Below are positions 53,969 to 64,000 of a stretch of 64,000 nucleotides of DNA, piece by piece. The stretch covers positions 56,939,851-57,003,850 of the forward strand of contig OZ023274.1 of NCBI GenBank assembly GCA_964007475.1, read 5' to 3'. Source of the stretch: Hybos culiciformis. Lineage: Eukaryota > Arthropoda > Insecta > Diptera > Hybotidae. The notes beneath the pieces were generated by a model. The model was not told where the DNA came from, made no database searches, and saw only the letters and a list, made by a program, of their open reading frames with translations. Each line of letters starts with the position of its first letter. The first letter of the stretch is position 1. The position numbers were made by a program, and so were the translations under genes.

Positions 53969-54454
53969 TAATTTTCAATATTAATTTTGTATTTTATAAA
54001 ATATAGTAGTACATACGAACTATTACATGCATATAATTAAGCATCAAGCATTAATTATTTCTAAAAAATTTTAAAAAAAATTCATACATTTACAAAACCC
54101 TCAAAAAACAATGATCATTATGGTAGCTTGACTTACAAATAAGATATTAGTTTTTATATAATGGTAATGAACGAAAAAATGTGTTTTAAGAATTTTGTCA
54201 AATATGTAGTAGTAGGGAATACGTTTTTTAAAAAAATTTATTTCCGGATTTTCGGAATTGTCTTGCAATGAAATTCGTAATTCCGGTTTATTCCGAAATT
54301 TCATAGAAGAATTTAACTACCTATACTAAAAAAATTAAATTAAATTATTCTTTAACATAAATATTAGTGTATTTAGTTCAAAACATTAAAAATATAACAA
54401 ATTAAATTATGAAATATTTTTAATTAAAATAAAATTTTTCGTTTCAATAAACTG

Positions 54455-54620
54455 CAAGTGAATAAACTGAATGGAAAAATAAAATTTTAAAACACAAATA
54501 TATCCAATGTTTTATCATTGAGTTTTGATCGAAAATGTTCCTTATTGAAAATGTTCCTGCAGTAGAGAAAGCACGCTCTGGTTTTACGCTTGTTGCAGCA
54601 ATTGTTAATAAGATTGTTGT
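54455..54620 (-). pseudogene. hAT transposase C-terminal scrap
   Basis: TIAATSVKPERAFSTAGTF and a following helical stretch (SMIKHWIYLCFKILF) match the hAT dimerisation domain pattern (A-T-S-x2-x-E-R-x-F-S). It is isolated, on the minus strand, with no terminal repeats found. Confidence 0.7.
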
Positions 54621-54659
54621 ATATATACCTTCATGTGTATAATCAAGAATTAACAATTA

Positions 54660-56640
54660 TATTTAGTTTAGTTAATAAAGTGAACTCAGAGAAAACACAT
54701 CGTCTTTTTATAAATTATATTTATATATAATAAATATATAACAAGTTATAGTAGATATTTTCCAAAAGTGATTCTCGGCGGCCCTCTTGATCCCAAAATT
54801 AAATTTCACTTCGAATTTCAAATAAACCACTGAACTCGGAACTACAACTTATTTTGTTAATGTTGATAAATATCAAAAAAGTTTTATGTATGTATTTGCA
54901 GACTTGCGATAGATACTTAGATTTGAATTTTTGTGAATTTACTGAATTAATGCTTTATGCTTGAATAATAAAAAAAATAAACAATTGGTCAAAATTCCTG
55001 CCAGTAAAAGTTCTTCCAAATTCTCGCAATTCCGAAATTTTGAACTTCAAAAACAGGCGGAATTCCCGAATCCGAAAATCCGGTTTTGCATTCCCTATTC
55101 CGTATCATTTAATTTAATGGAATATTATATTTTGATCTAGTTGTAATAATATGTGGTGATAGTACGTACAGATTAACTAACAAAATAGTAAAAGTTTTTT
55201 ATAAATGGTCATTAGCTAGCCATACAATTAAAATCAAGATTTTGTTTGACTGTGTGTGTAAAATTTGTATAAAACGAAAAAATGTTGATTTTAGTCTGGA
55301 CTAAAAATCTTGCTTAAAATATTAATTATTTTCTGTCAAAAAAAACTAAATAATGGAAAAAAAAAATTTTTTAAAATAGAAATATCAAAGATAAAAAAAT
55401 AAATAAATTAAAAACTGAAAACGAAAAAAATATTTTTGCTTTATTTTATTTTTAATTTATAAATTTAAAATTAAAATCAAAATTTAAATAGTTTTATTAA
55501 TAAAAAGATTTTAATCCAAACTAAAATCTAGATTTTAATCTGGACAGTGAAAATTATTTCGGAGATTTTTACGAAAATACATTCAAAAAAAATCTTAATT
55601 TTAATCTTCGAAAACATCCTGTGTAAATGGCACACACTAACAAAATTCAAACTGAACGGAAAAACGTCAGTTTATTACAAGTAATTACAAGTTACGAGTT
55701 AAATAGTGTTAATTGAGTTTAAAGTTGAAACCATCATAGCACATATAATTAAATTTTCTGACATTTTTTAAACTAGAAAAAATTTAAAACACTTGTTCTA
55801 ATTTAAAAACACAAAGTTGTACTATTAAAAACACAAAAAAATCGTTGGATTGTCATTTGGAATTAAAAAATTTTAGACACTCCACACGACATTCCAAAGA
55901 ACAACAATTTATTAGGATTATAAAAGCTCTTTTAACTGTCGTTCAACCTTCCACTTTTTTCAGCGTTTTAACTGTGTAGTGTGTGTGCAAAGAGATTTTA
56001 TTGAAATGCCACTTAAAGTGACAGTTTTTTGAAAGAAAAACCGTAAGTTTTTTTCACGAAAAAAAGTGTAAGTGGGTGGCTAGCTATTGAATAATGCTGT
56101 AAAATAAAAAAGAATGTTAAATCAAACAAAAGGGGGATGGACGTTGGTTGTGTGACATTTGTCCGCGTTTTTCGGGAAAGGGGAATGCCGGTTTCGGACA
56201 CCATTTAGATTAATAATTTTTTTTTTCATGATTTTGCTATACGTTTTCATTTCAACATTTAATAAGCAAAAGTTAAGTGTTTAATTAGATTCGCTTTGTT
56301 TCTAATTCTTAGAAATAATAAAAATAACAAGAACACTTTAAGTACATTTTGATCAAGACTTATTTTGTTTAGAAAAGTTTAATAATTCTATACGAATTTT
56401 AAATTTATTTCATCAACCAAAAGCATTAGAAATTTTTGTATGAGAAAATTCCCAAAGAATCTATTTAAGAATTAACCTAGGAAAGTAAGAAACTAGAACA
56501 TAGAAGGAGCATCATTATATTATAATGTAATGGTAATTATAAAACAATAAAATTATAATATCCAAAAATTCGTTGGAAGTATTTTTTATCAAATCTCTTT
56601 CTAATAACAATTACAACGACGAAAAGACACAGCTATAGGA
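54660..56640. other. AT-rich interval, no gene seen
   Basis: No coding feature is supported. Between 55240 and 55660 the motif GATTTTAGTCTGGACTAAAA and related inverted pieces (AAACTAAAATCTAGATTTTA near 55518) suggest a decayed fold-back repeat. Confidence 0.35.
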
Positions 56641-56842
56641 AGTTTTAACAAATATACTGAGATCAATTCCTATTAAATGGAATGCCCGCTTTGAAAATGT
56701 TTTACGATAAGAATGGTTCCTAATCGTATTAGTATCAATTCCTACAATATTAGGGACATAGATCGATTCCTATATAATAATTGGAGTTTCTGCCCTAAAA
56801 ATGTAGTACTTAGTTCTATAACAATAGGAATGATTACTTATT

Positions 56843-56884
<42 letters not shown>

Positions 56885-57130
56885 ACAAATTCTACAATAA
56901 TTGGAATGTTTTCTTTTTACAAAATTGGATTCCCTATTCTAAAAATATAATCCTTGGTAATAGTAATAAGAAATGTTTATTTATCATATTATTATTGGTT
57001 CCTACAATAATTAGAATGTTTGTTTATTATATTAGGATCAATTCCTACAATATTACCCCTGTTTTTGAAATCTTTTACTTATTTTCATAAGAATAGGAAT
57101 GTGTACGTATTATACTACGATTAATTTCTA
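56640..57130. repeat. Degenerate repeats with a (TA)n microsatellite
   Basis: Motifs such as ATCAATTCCTACAATATTA, CCTACAATAATTAGAATG and TAGGAATG recur with irregular spacing. A (TA)n run lies at about 56846-56879. No open frame. Its origin is unknown. Confidence 0.6.
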
Positions 57131-57162
57131 CAAAACCTAGAAACCCTGTTTTCAAACTAAAG

Positions 57163-57598
57163 TAGGGTAGAGTGGGGCAGGTTCGGACACGGTCCACATT
57201 CAGACATAGCCTATAACTCTTCAAATAATTCCCCAAACTAATTTTGGTGTTCTGGCAACTTTGTCAGCTTTTAATTTTCTAATGTCATGCAAACTTTGAG
57301 TTAGTTGTCAATTTTTTTACAAATTTTTTACAACGTGATTTTTGATAAAAATAAAAAATAAAGGTAAGATTAGTTTTTGAATTTATTTTTGTTATTATTT
57401 CAATAAATAATTTCAAAAATCGAAAAATTAAAAAAATTATTAGTAATATGACAAAAATGAATTTTACTATTGAAAGCCACGTTGGGTCACTTTCGGACAA
57501 ACGATATGGGGCAGATTTAGACTTGTCTGAATGTACTTTTCTGAATGTACTTGTCTGAATGTATTTTTTTTAAATTAATTTGTGTTATTTTAAATTGT
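57163..57598. mobile_element. Candidate left terminus of the pogo-like element
   Basis: TAGGGTAGAGTGGGGCAGG at 57163 and several TCGGACA or TCTGAATGTAC motifs (57186, 57495, 57530-57570) precede the transposase. The start looks like an inverted-repeat end, but no matching right end was found in the window. Confidence 0.4.
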
Positions 57599-57600
57599 AG

Positions 57601-58452
57601 ATGCCGCGTAACTACAAAAGAAAAACAAATCGACATCAAATTGATGAACATCAGGTAAAAAGGGCAATTTTCGAAGTATTTAGAAATAAAAATAGTTTAA
57701 GAAAATCGGCCATCAAATTCAATTTAAAAAAGTCCACGTTAGAAAGCAGAATGAAAGCTATTTTAAAAACAACAACAATTGATGGATATATAAAGAAGCA
57801 TGAATCACACGCATGAAAATTCAAATTTATTTTCAACTAAATACTTAGTACATCAGGTTTTCACAACCAAGCACGAAGATTATCTAAAATCATACATAAA
57901 GAGATCTTCAGACATTAATTATGGATTGTCATACCGGCAAATTCAAAAGATGGCTTATGACTATGCTTCCATTTTACCTTCCTGCAAAATGCCTCCTAAA
58001 TGGAATATTTCAAAGTTTGCAGGGGTAGATTGGTTGAGAGGCTTTATGACTCGAAATCAAGAAAACCAGAAAGCACCAGCTTGTCCCGAGCGACAGGATT
58101 CAATAAAGATCGGGTGAATGAATTTTTTGACAACTTTAAAACAGTTCTAGTAAAATATAATTTCACTTGGAAAAATATATACAATTTGGATGAAACTGGT
58201 GTAACAACTGTGAAGCCAGTTAAAGTTGTCTCAACAACTGGAAAAAAACAAGTTTCACAAATGGCCTCAGCTGAAAGGGAGTAACTGGTAACAGTTGTTG
58301 GAATCATTAATACTCTGGGCACTTTTTTGCCACCAGTCTATGTTTTTCCCAGAATTAGAAATTTAGATTTCTATCAAAGTGGCGCGGCTGAATCTAGTTT
58401 AATTTTGGGCAATCATTCTGGCTGGATAACGTCCGAACTTTTCTTGAAGGTA
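57601..58452 (+). pseudogene. pogo/Tigger-like transposase remnant
   Basis: The N-terminal frame MPRNYKRKTNRHQIDEHQVK has the psq-type helix-turn-helix style (SLRKSAIKFNLKKSTLESR). A CENP-B-like second DNA-binding region (LSYRQIQKMAYDYA, then FAGVDWLRGFMTRNQ) follows in another frame. The DDE domain starts with the catalytic Asp in YNLDETGVTTV and continues through PPVYVFPR to SGWITSELFLK. It has a frame change near 57815, another near 58065 and a TAA at 58282-58284. The remaining DDE residues are absent after 58452, where GTAAGA, a splice-donor-like sequence, follows. Confidence 0.85.
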
Positions 58453-58570
58453 AGACTAGTTTACTTTATTTTAACAATGTTGATGCTTATATATATTACT
58501 TTTGAGGTTTTGAAACATGTTGTTAATCACACCAACTGTTTCAAACAGAATTCTATTCTCCTGCTCATAG

Positions 58571-59600
58571 CAGTGACGTAACTATAAATATTACGTCCCT
58601 AGGCGAAAATAAATTTGCGCCCAACCACCCCACAATTTATAAAAAGGAAGCAATAATTTTTAATTTTTTATAAAAAAAAATAACTCTTCAGTTTTCGCCT
58701 ATAATTCTAATTATCATATATAACTGGCGACTCGTCAACGCCGTTTTGCATGAACTTTAAACTTCTTTTTTAAGTCGAAAACGACTCACCATCTTTATAG
58801 GGTGTCAAGTTTCAGCTGTCATCGAGCAGCATATATTGATATCCCTGCATGCGTAAATTCATTTTCGAAGTAATGTTCTTAAGGCCGTTTGCATCGATTA
58901 AACTTAAATATTTAAGTTTAGGTTCAGCAAAAGTGAATTATACAATATTTGAATTTTCATCTAAAAAACACATATTAATGAACATTAAGAATATTGCAAA
59001 ATAGTTGTACTTATAAAACCGATTACGAGGAATCGAATGGTGCTATTATTTAATAATGACGTATAAATATCATACGTTGTTTAAGCAGACGATACTGTAG
59101 TCGGCTACAGTTTGCTACAACTTATTTTTTGTATTTATTTCATTATTTTCAAACATTTCTTTTTCATTTTCATTTTGAAATAATATTGATTTCTGGAACT
59201 TTGTTAAAAATATGAAAAATGAAATATGACGCATTAAAAGATATGCCCTTATAAAATTAATGAAGTTATGATCTTAGCAGATTTAACCAAATTAAATGTC
59301 AAATCGGTTGTTTTTCTGGGACAGGAATTTTTTGGCTTGCAGAAAAGGGAGATTCTACGTACAAGACGAAATTACTTATGGAACGCACTCTATGTTTTAC
59401 TTAATTCAATTTCCCATGAATTTACCTGTCAAATAAAAAAATATTTAATAAATAATTTTTTTTTATTTTGGTCTGAAATTTGATTGAAATTACACAAATT
59501 AATTTAAAAAAAAAGGAAAAAATTATTGTTAATAAAAATATGAAGGTAAGTATTGGCCTTATAAAATAAAAAAACACAAAAGTTGTCATGGGACACCCGA
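58571..59600. other. Interval with a possible hAT-like end, no gene
   Basis: CAGTGACGTAAC at 58571 and the following CCTAGGCG...GCGCCC resemble a hAT terminus, but the partner end is not visible. The rest is AT-rich. A 71-codon frame at 59268 has no recognisable features. Confidence 0.35.
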
Positions 59601-59929
59601 TTGGAACGTAGTTTCTTAGCGTACATATAAGTAATTTTCATTTTTTATCAATTCAAAATTTTATTAATTTAAAAAGAAACTTTTTTCCACTTTTCCCAGT
59701 TTTCTCTAATTTTGGATTTTTTTCATTTAAAGAAATTTTTTTAAGGAGCAATTTTAGACTGTTTTTTCGAATTTCGAAGATCTTTTTTGACATCTAAAAT
59801 TCAAAAAGCTAAAACTAACTACTCCAAGATGCCCTTCAAATGACATCTTTTGAAAAATTCTGCGATGCCTAAAAAAAAAGTTGTAAAAGTAGACTTTTGG
59901 AAAATAATTTTTTTCACATTACAAATAAC

Positions 59930-60140
59930 ATTTACCTTAAAAAAACATACACAATTTTTATTTACATTGAAATTAGTACGAAAATCTGAATTTTATTTGA
60001 ACTATAAAATATTAATTAGTTAATAATAAAAAATTAATATTTTCGAAATATTTTATTAATATTTTATAAAATCAAATAAAATTTAAGTTTATCAATTTTC
60101 ATACAACGTTCAATAAAAAAAACTATTACTATTTGCCGCG
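59930..60140 (-). repeat. LTR-like fragment 1 (gypsy-3 related)
   Basis: The reverse complement of this block matches about 63825-64000, including AAATTGATAAACTTAAATTT and the AACTAATTAATATTTTATAG stretch. Confidence 0.7.
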
Positions 60141-60409
60141 AGAGCGACTGTTTATTTGCCACGAAAGGGACTGTTTACATTTTATCAAATCATATAAAAT
60201 GCGAAGGCGTCGACTCATTATTTAAACTTTAAAAAAATTATCGTTAATATACTTATAAATTTTAATTTTTTGTTTTTGTTGTTTTTGCAACACAAAAACA
60301 AAGAAATATCATAAGCCAAAATGGCAAAGTATCGAAACATTCAACGCCGGCAGACGACTTGACTTGACTTGATACCGAATAGCGCCTTTATATTGGCAAA
60401 ATAATACTG

Positions 60410-60810
60410 AGAAAATTATACAAGATTTTTATTTACATTGAAATTAGTATGAATTTAAGTTTATCAATTTTCATACAAAGTTCAATAAAAACACAAGAAC
60501 CGTCGCGGGACGTCTGATAGATGTGAAACATCGGAATTATTTTGTACAAATAATATTGATAGATAACTTTGATAGAATTTTTGATTTTTATTTCGTGGAT
60601 GTGTTCTTCTTTCTGTTTTATTTCCATTAATTATTAATGCAAACACAATATTTATTAAAATAACTAAAAAATATTTAAAAACCTAGATGTTTTAATAGCA
60701 CGAACGATTTCTTTAATGTATCATAAGATTATAAGAAAATAAGTGTGGAAAGGCTATTAGTTAGTTTTTTTTTTGTAGAAAAAATCCAGTTTCTAAGTTA
60801 GTTCTTATTT
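60410..60810 (-). repeat. LTR-like fragment 2 with env end (gypsy-3 related)
   Basis: The reverse complement matches 63495-63870: the last codons of the gypsy-3 envelope frame, the interval after its stop, and LTR sequence with TCCGATGTTTCACATCTATC. It therefore comes from a second, inverted copy of the gypsy-3 family. Flanking AGTCAAGTCAAGTC lies near 60363-60376. A minus-strand frame through it is not coding. Confidence 0.75.
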
Positions 60811-61244
60811 TATTCGTACGACGGTGCCAATCAATCTGTATGTATTTTAATCAATTTGCATTGTAGCATAATAAAGTCAACCACGGTTTTGCACTAAGTG
60901 ACAAGACAATAAAAAGCGAAACAAATAGTCCAATTTCAAACTTCCAAATTTGAATGATCAAGAAAATTAAAAAAAAAAGTTTATTTAAAAAATAAAAAAA
61001 TATTATTTTGACTAAAAAAGTGCGATGAGTTTTGCGTTTTATTTTAAAGAAAAATTAAATGTTTAACATTCAAATAAATAAAATTTAGTGAAGTTAAATA
61101 ATTTTAAAAAAATTCAATATTTCAAAATTCAAAAAAAAATATTTTTTTTTTTACCTTTTTTTTATCATATGTTTAGCGACACTAAGTGTTCAAATTTTCA
61201 ATAAATTTTTCCACAAGAGCGTCTGATAAGGAACTACGTTCCAA

Positions 61245-61499
61245 AAAAAAAAGAAGTGTTAAGTATCAAAGTAACACTTAACTACTTGCACCAAATTTAA
61301 AGTTCCACTTAAAATTTCTTAAGTTTCATTTAAATTAAGTGATAGATTTTGTGAACTTAAAATTTTAAGTTCTAGTTAAATTCGATATTTGTATGAAAAA
61401 ATATTTTATTAGGAACAAATACCTACAAAAATTACTATCTAAACCTAAAATTACAACAAAACATTTTTTGTTGACATGAAATCAATTTTTTTTTTATGT
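61245..61499. other. AT-rich spacer
   Basis: Repeated AAGTTT/AACTTA words occur here. No gene is seen. Confidence 0.4.
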
Positions 61500-62340
61500 C
61501 AAATTTGGTAAAAATAATGAAGTTGCCGATGGTTTATCAAGAATTGAAATTCATAATAATGAAATAGATAGCTTAGACGAAAACATAGAAGACGATAATA
61601 TTTCCACTAGAGCAACCATTCATAGCGCAAACGAAGACAGCTTCAATCACATCCCTATACTTGACACTCCAATCAATATTTACAAAACTCAGATTATTTT
61701 AAATAAAACTACTATCAGTAACTCCCACAAAACAGTAAAACAATTAAAAAAAGAAAAAATTATATGCCAAATAAAGCATTTTCAAGAAAACGTAATTACC
61801 GACATTTTAAAGAAGCACCTTCCAGTTAAAGGAATAGTATCCATCTATAGTGAAAATGATCATTTATTTTCCAATTCCAGGACGTGTATCTGAAATATTT
61901 CAGCATGAACAAGTTACTCAAATTTATAAAATGTAGCAAACTTTTAGAAGACATAATTGACGAAGAAAAGGCTACTGAAATTATCTTAAAAACACATAAA
62001 TCATTAAACCATCGAGGTATTAATGAAACTTATTTGGAGTTAAAAGACTCGTACTATATACCCCATTTAAAACAAATTATAAGTACAATTATTAATAATT
62101 GTGACATTTGTAATTCTGCAAAATATGAGAGACATCCTTACAAACCGCTATACAAAATCACTGAAACACCATCTCAACCCAATGAGATATTACATATCGA
62201 CATTTGGTTAGCGGATAGACAAAACATGTACCTAACAGTCATTGATAAATTCACAAAGCACGTAACAATGCCTAAATTACGAACAAGATCTTGGGTGGAT
62301 TTATTTAAAGCAGTAAAAGAAAGAATCGCTGGAATCGTTG
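61500..62340 (+). pseudogene. pol: Gypsy-3 pol remnant (RNase H end, integrase start)
   Basis: The RNase H terminal motif NNEVADGLSRI (about 61520) is followed by a long linker and, after a frame change near 61880, an integrase zinc domain (HKSLNHRGI, then CDICNSAKYERHP) and the first core strand ILHIDIWLADRQNMYLTVIDK. The catalytic core stops at about 62335, where the sequence passes directly into envelope-like codons, so the middle of the element is deleted. The 5' part of pol is absent before 61500. Confidence 0.8.
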
Positions 62341-63540
62341 GAGATCCAAAATTTAAACCAAGGGCAGGGGTTCCTAATGATCAAAGACAGGGAAATACAA
62401 GTAATCGCGAATTATGTAAAGATATTACACACAATTAATGAAAAATCCTTTACGGATAGTTTACGAAAAATTGAAACAAATATTTACAGCCTACAGAATG
62501 CTGACAAATATCCCACTTTACTACATAAATTTAATTCATTAGCGACAGAAATAGAAAGTGTTTTTTCACAATGTTGCAGGAAAAGGTCTTAATCTTTTAA
62601 CTGGAGTCATGGATTCCAATGACGAAGACGAAATAAAAACAAGACTTGACATTATCGAAAAAAACAATCATAATGAAATACAAGCCTTAAATGACCAAAT
62701 TAAAATTAATAGTAAAATTGACTAAAATATGAAACAAATAACAAAGCATATTTCTGATCAACAGAACCAATTAGCAAAACAAATAAATTTAATGTCGACC
62801 ACACTTAATAAAGATCGATATGATTTCCTAATAATGCTACAAATTCAGTTTCAAATTGAATACTAAAGGAAGAAATAAAAAAAATTAAAGATAATATATT
62901 ATTAAGTCAAATAGGAATTGTAAGTCAAGATATATTACAGAAAAATGAACTCGCAAAATTTAATATTACAACAAACGATATAATAAATGTTAAATCCTCT
63001 GGAATCCTGTATAAGCATCACATTGTTTTTGTATTATCATTACCAATCCATGAAAAAGAAATGTATTCTAGAATTTATGTAGAACCTATTCCAAACACAA
63101 ATAAATTAGAAATTAATATTAAAAGAAATTCATTTATTGTAAATGATAAGAATCTGTATGAAGATCTAGGAGACATTATATTAAAGGAAAATCTGATATT
63201 AATAAAAAACGCATGCCAATTATTAAAAGAGAATTCACATTGTAATTTTAAATTTAACAAAAATACAAAAATCAAACAAATAACCGATAATGTAATAATC
63301 ACAAAAAATTTAGAAAATATTAATATTCAACATAATTGTAACAAAATTAATACTTTTGTATCAGGCAATAGCCTTATTAAATTTGAAAATTGTAAATTAA
63401 AAATTAATAATGTTTCCTACGAAAATTATTTAACATATGATAATTTTGTTTTACCAAATTTTCATAATATTACAATAAAAAATATTATATTAAACTATTC
63501 CCTTGAATGGATTTTTTCATACAGAAAAAAAACTAACTAA
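62341..63540 (+). pseudogene. env: Gypsy-3 envelope-like remnant
   Basis: Frames covering 62341-62592, 62585-62725 and 62880-63540 together resemble an errantivirus-type envelope: a Lys/Arg site CCRKRS near 62575-62591, a following segment TGVMDSNDEDEIK, a helical region and a Cys-bearing C-terminal half with several NxS/T sequons (63061-63540). It has at least one frame change and stops near 62723 and 62863. The transmembrane end is not clear. It compares with the gypsy-2 env in layout only. Confidence 0.7.
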
Positions 63541-64000
63541 CAGCCTTTCCAAACTTATTTTCTTATAATCTTATGATAAATTAAAGAAATCCGTTCGTGC
63601 TATAAAAAAAATTTAGATATTTAAATATTTTTTAGTTATTTTAATAAATATTGTGTTCTTTGGTTTGCATTAATAATTAATAGAAATAAAACAAAAAGAA
63701 TAGTAAACATCCAATGAAATTTATAAAATTAAAATCCAAAATTCTATCAAAGTTATCTATCAATATTATCTGTACAAAATAATTCCGATGTTTCACATCT
63801 ATCAAACGTCCCGCCGGCTCTTGCATTTTTTATTGAACTTTGTATGAAAATTGATAAACTTAAATTTTATTTCAATTTATAAAATACTTATAAAATAAAA
63901 TATTTAGTAAATATTAATTTTTTATTATTAACTAATTAATATTTTATAGTTCAAATAAAATTTAGATTTTCATACTAATTTCAATGTTAATAAAAATCTT
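63541..64000 (+). repeat. Gypsy-3 3' region and LTR, cut by window end
   Basis: This stretch follows the env stop and matches the inverted fragments at 60410-60810 and 59930-60140. Its LTR start could not be fixed and the end lies beyond the window. Confidence 0.6.

Larger units (their letters stand above)
59601..61244. repeat. Inverted pair TTGGAACGTAGTT(T/C)CTTA
   Basis: An 18-bp motif at 59601-59618 is matched with one mismatch by its complement at 61227-61244. It may bound a 1.6-kb inserted element that contains the LTR-like pieces below, but no target duplication was found. Confidence 0.45.

Noticed and set aside
57285..57500. Minus-strand frame near the pogo-like element
   Set aside because: Lies in the presumed non-coding end region with AT-biased hydrophobic residues only.
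59268..59483. 71-codon plus-strand frame
   Set aside because: No motif and no supporting context.
1..64000. CRISPR arrays, operons or bacterial-type features
   Set aside because: No regularly spaced identical repeats with unique spacers and no prokaryotic genes; all content fits a eukaryotic repeat-rich locus.

Overview
The window reads as one AT-rich insect (at least arthropod) nuclear locus built almost entirely from transposable elements. The grounds are R1-clade and CR1/Jockey-group non-LTR retrotransposons, BEL/Pao and envelope-bearing Ty3/gypsy LTR elements, hAT, pogo-like and TA- or TTAA-targeting DNA elements, and long A/T runs. I cannot name the species. No intact host gene is evident. 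The only host-like coding candidate is a small two-exon signal near 53.6-54.0 kb on the minus strand.

Layout. 1-5.2 kb: AT-rich DNA with a duplicated repeat (511-1632 and 3534-4137). The first copy carries a 541-bp TTAA-flanked MITE and the second preserves the empty site. A second inverted-repeat element lies at 2912-3246. 5.2-35.9 kb: the decayed skeleton of one BEL/Pao element (RT/RNase H, integrase, envelope-like region, all plus strand), opened by insertions up to six levels deep: BEL > CR1-like element (minus strand, 8067-33145) > hAT-1 (8209-31582, 8-bp target duplication) > gypsy-2 (15461-30894) > a CR1/Jockey-group element that keeps ORF1 but lost most of ORF2 (18889-25671) > an R1-clade element (20367-24304) inside an AAT/AAC microsatellite. 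hAT-1 also contains a TA-flanked MITE and hAT-2 (8805-15289), itself split by gypsy-1 (8912-14914). Gypsy-1 has indistinguishable LTRs, a primer-binding site, a polypurine tract and long open frames.

36-44.5 kb: a second decayed CR1/Jockey-type element (minus strand) split by hAT-3 (37676-40040), which carries GC-rich palindromes; then a TA-flanked element with two tRNA-like units (40474-41145) and a broken ZMYM/DUF4371-type hAT transposase (about 41.9-44.2 kb). 44.5-48.9 kb: mostly featureless, with a fold-back repeat, short tandem repeats and one small Cys-containing ORF. 48.9-52.1 kb: a nearly complete CR1/Jockey-group element (minus strand) with one frameshift; a truncated relative lies at 6.5-7.7 kb. 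52.1-57.1 kb: AT-rich DNA, the candidate host exons, a hAT C-terminal scrap and degenerate repeats. 57.2-58.5 kb: a broken pogo-like transposase. 59.5-64 kb: inverted LTR fragments and a third gypsy-type element (pol and envelope remnants) cut by the window edge.

The genes do not form a pathway. Each element encodes its own mobilisation proteins, and the biology shown is successive insertion and decay. All homology calls come from motifs read by eye; no database search was run.
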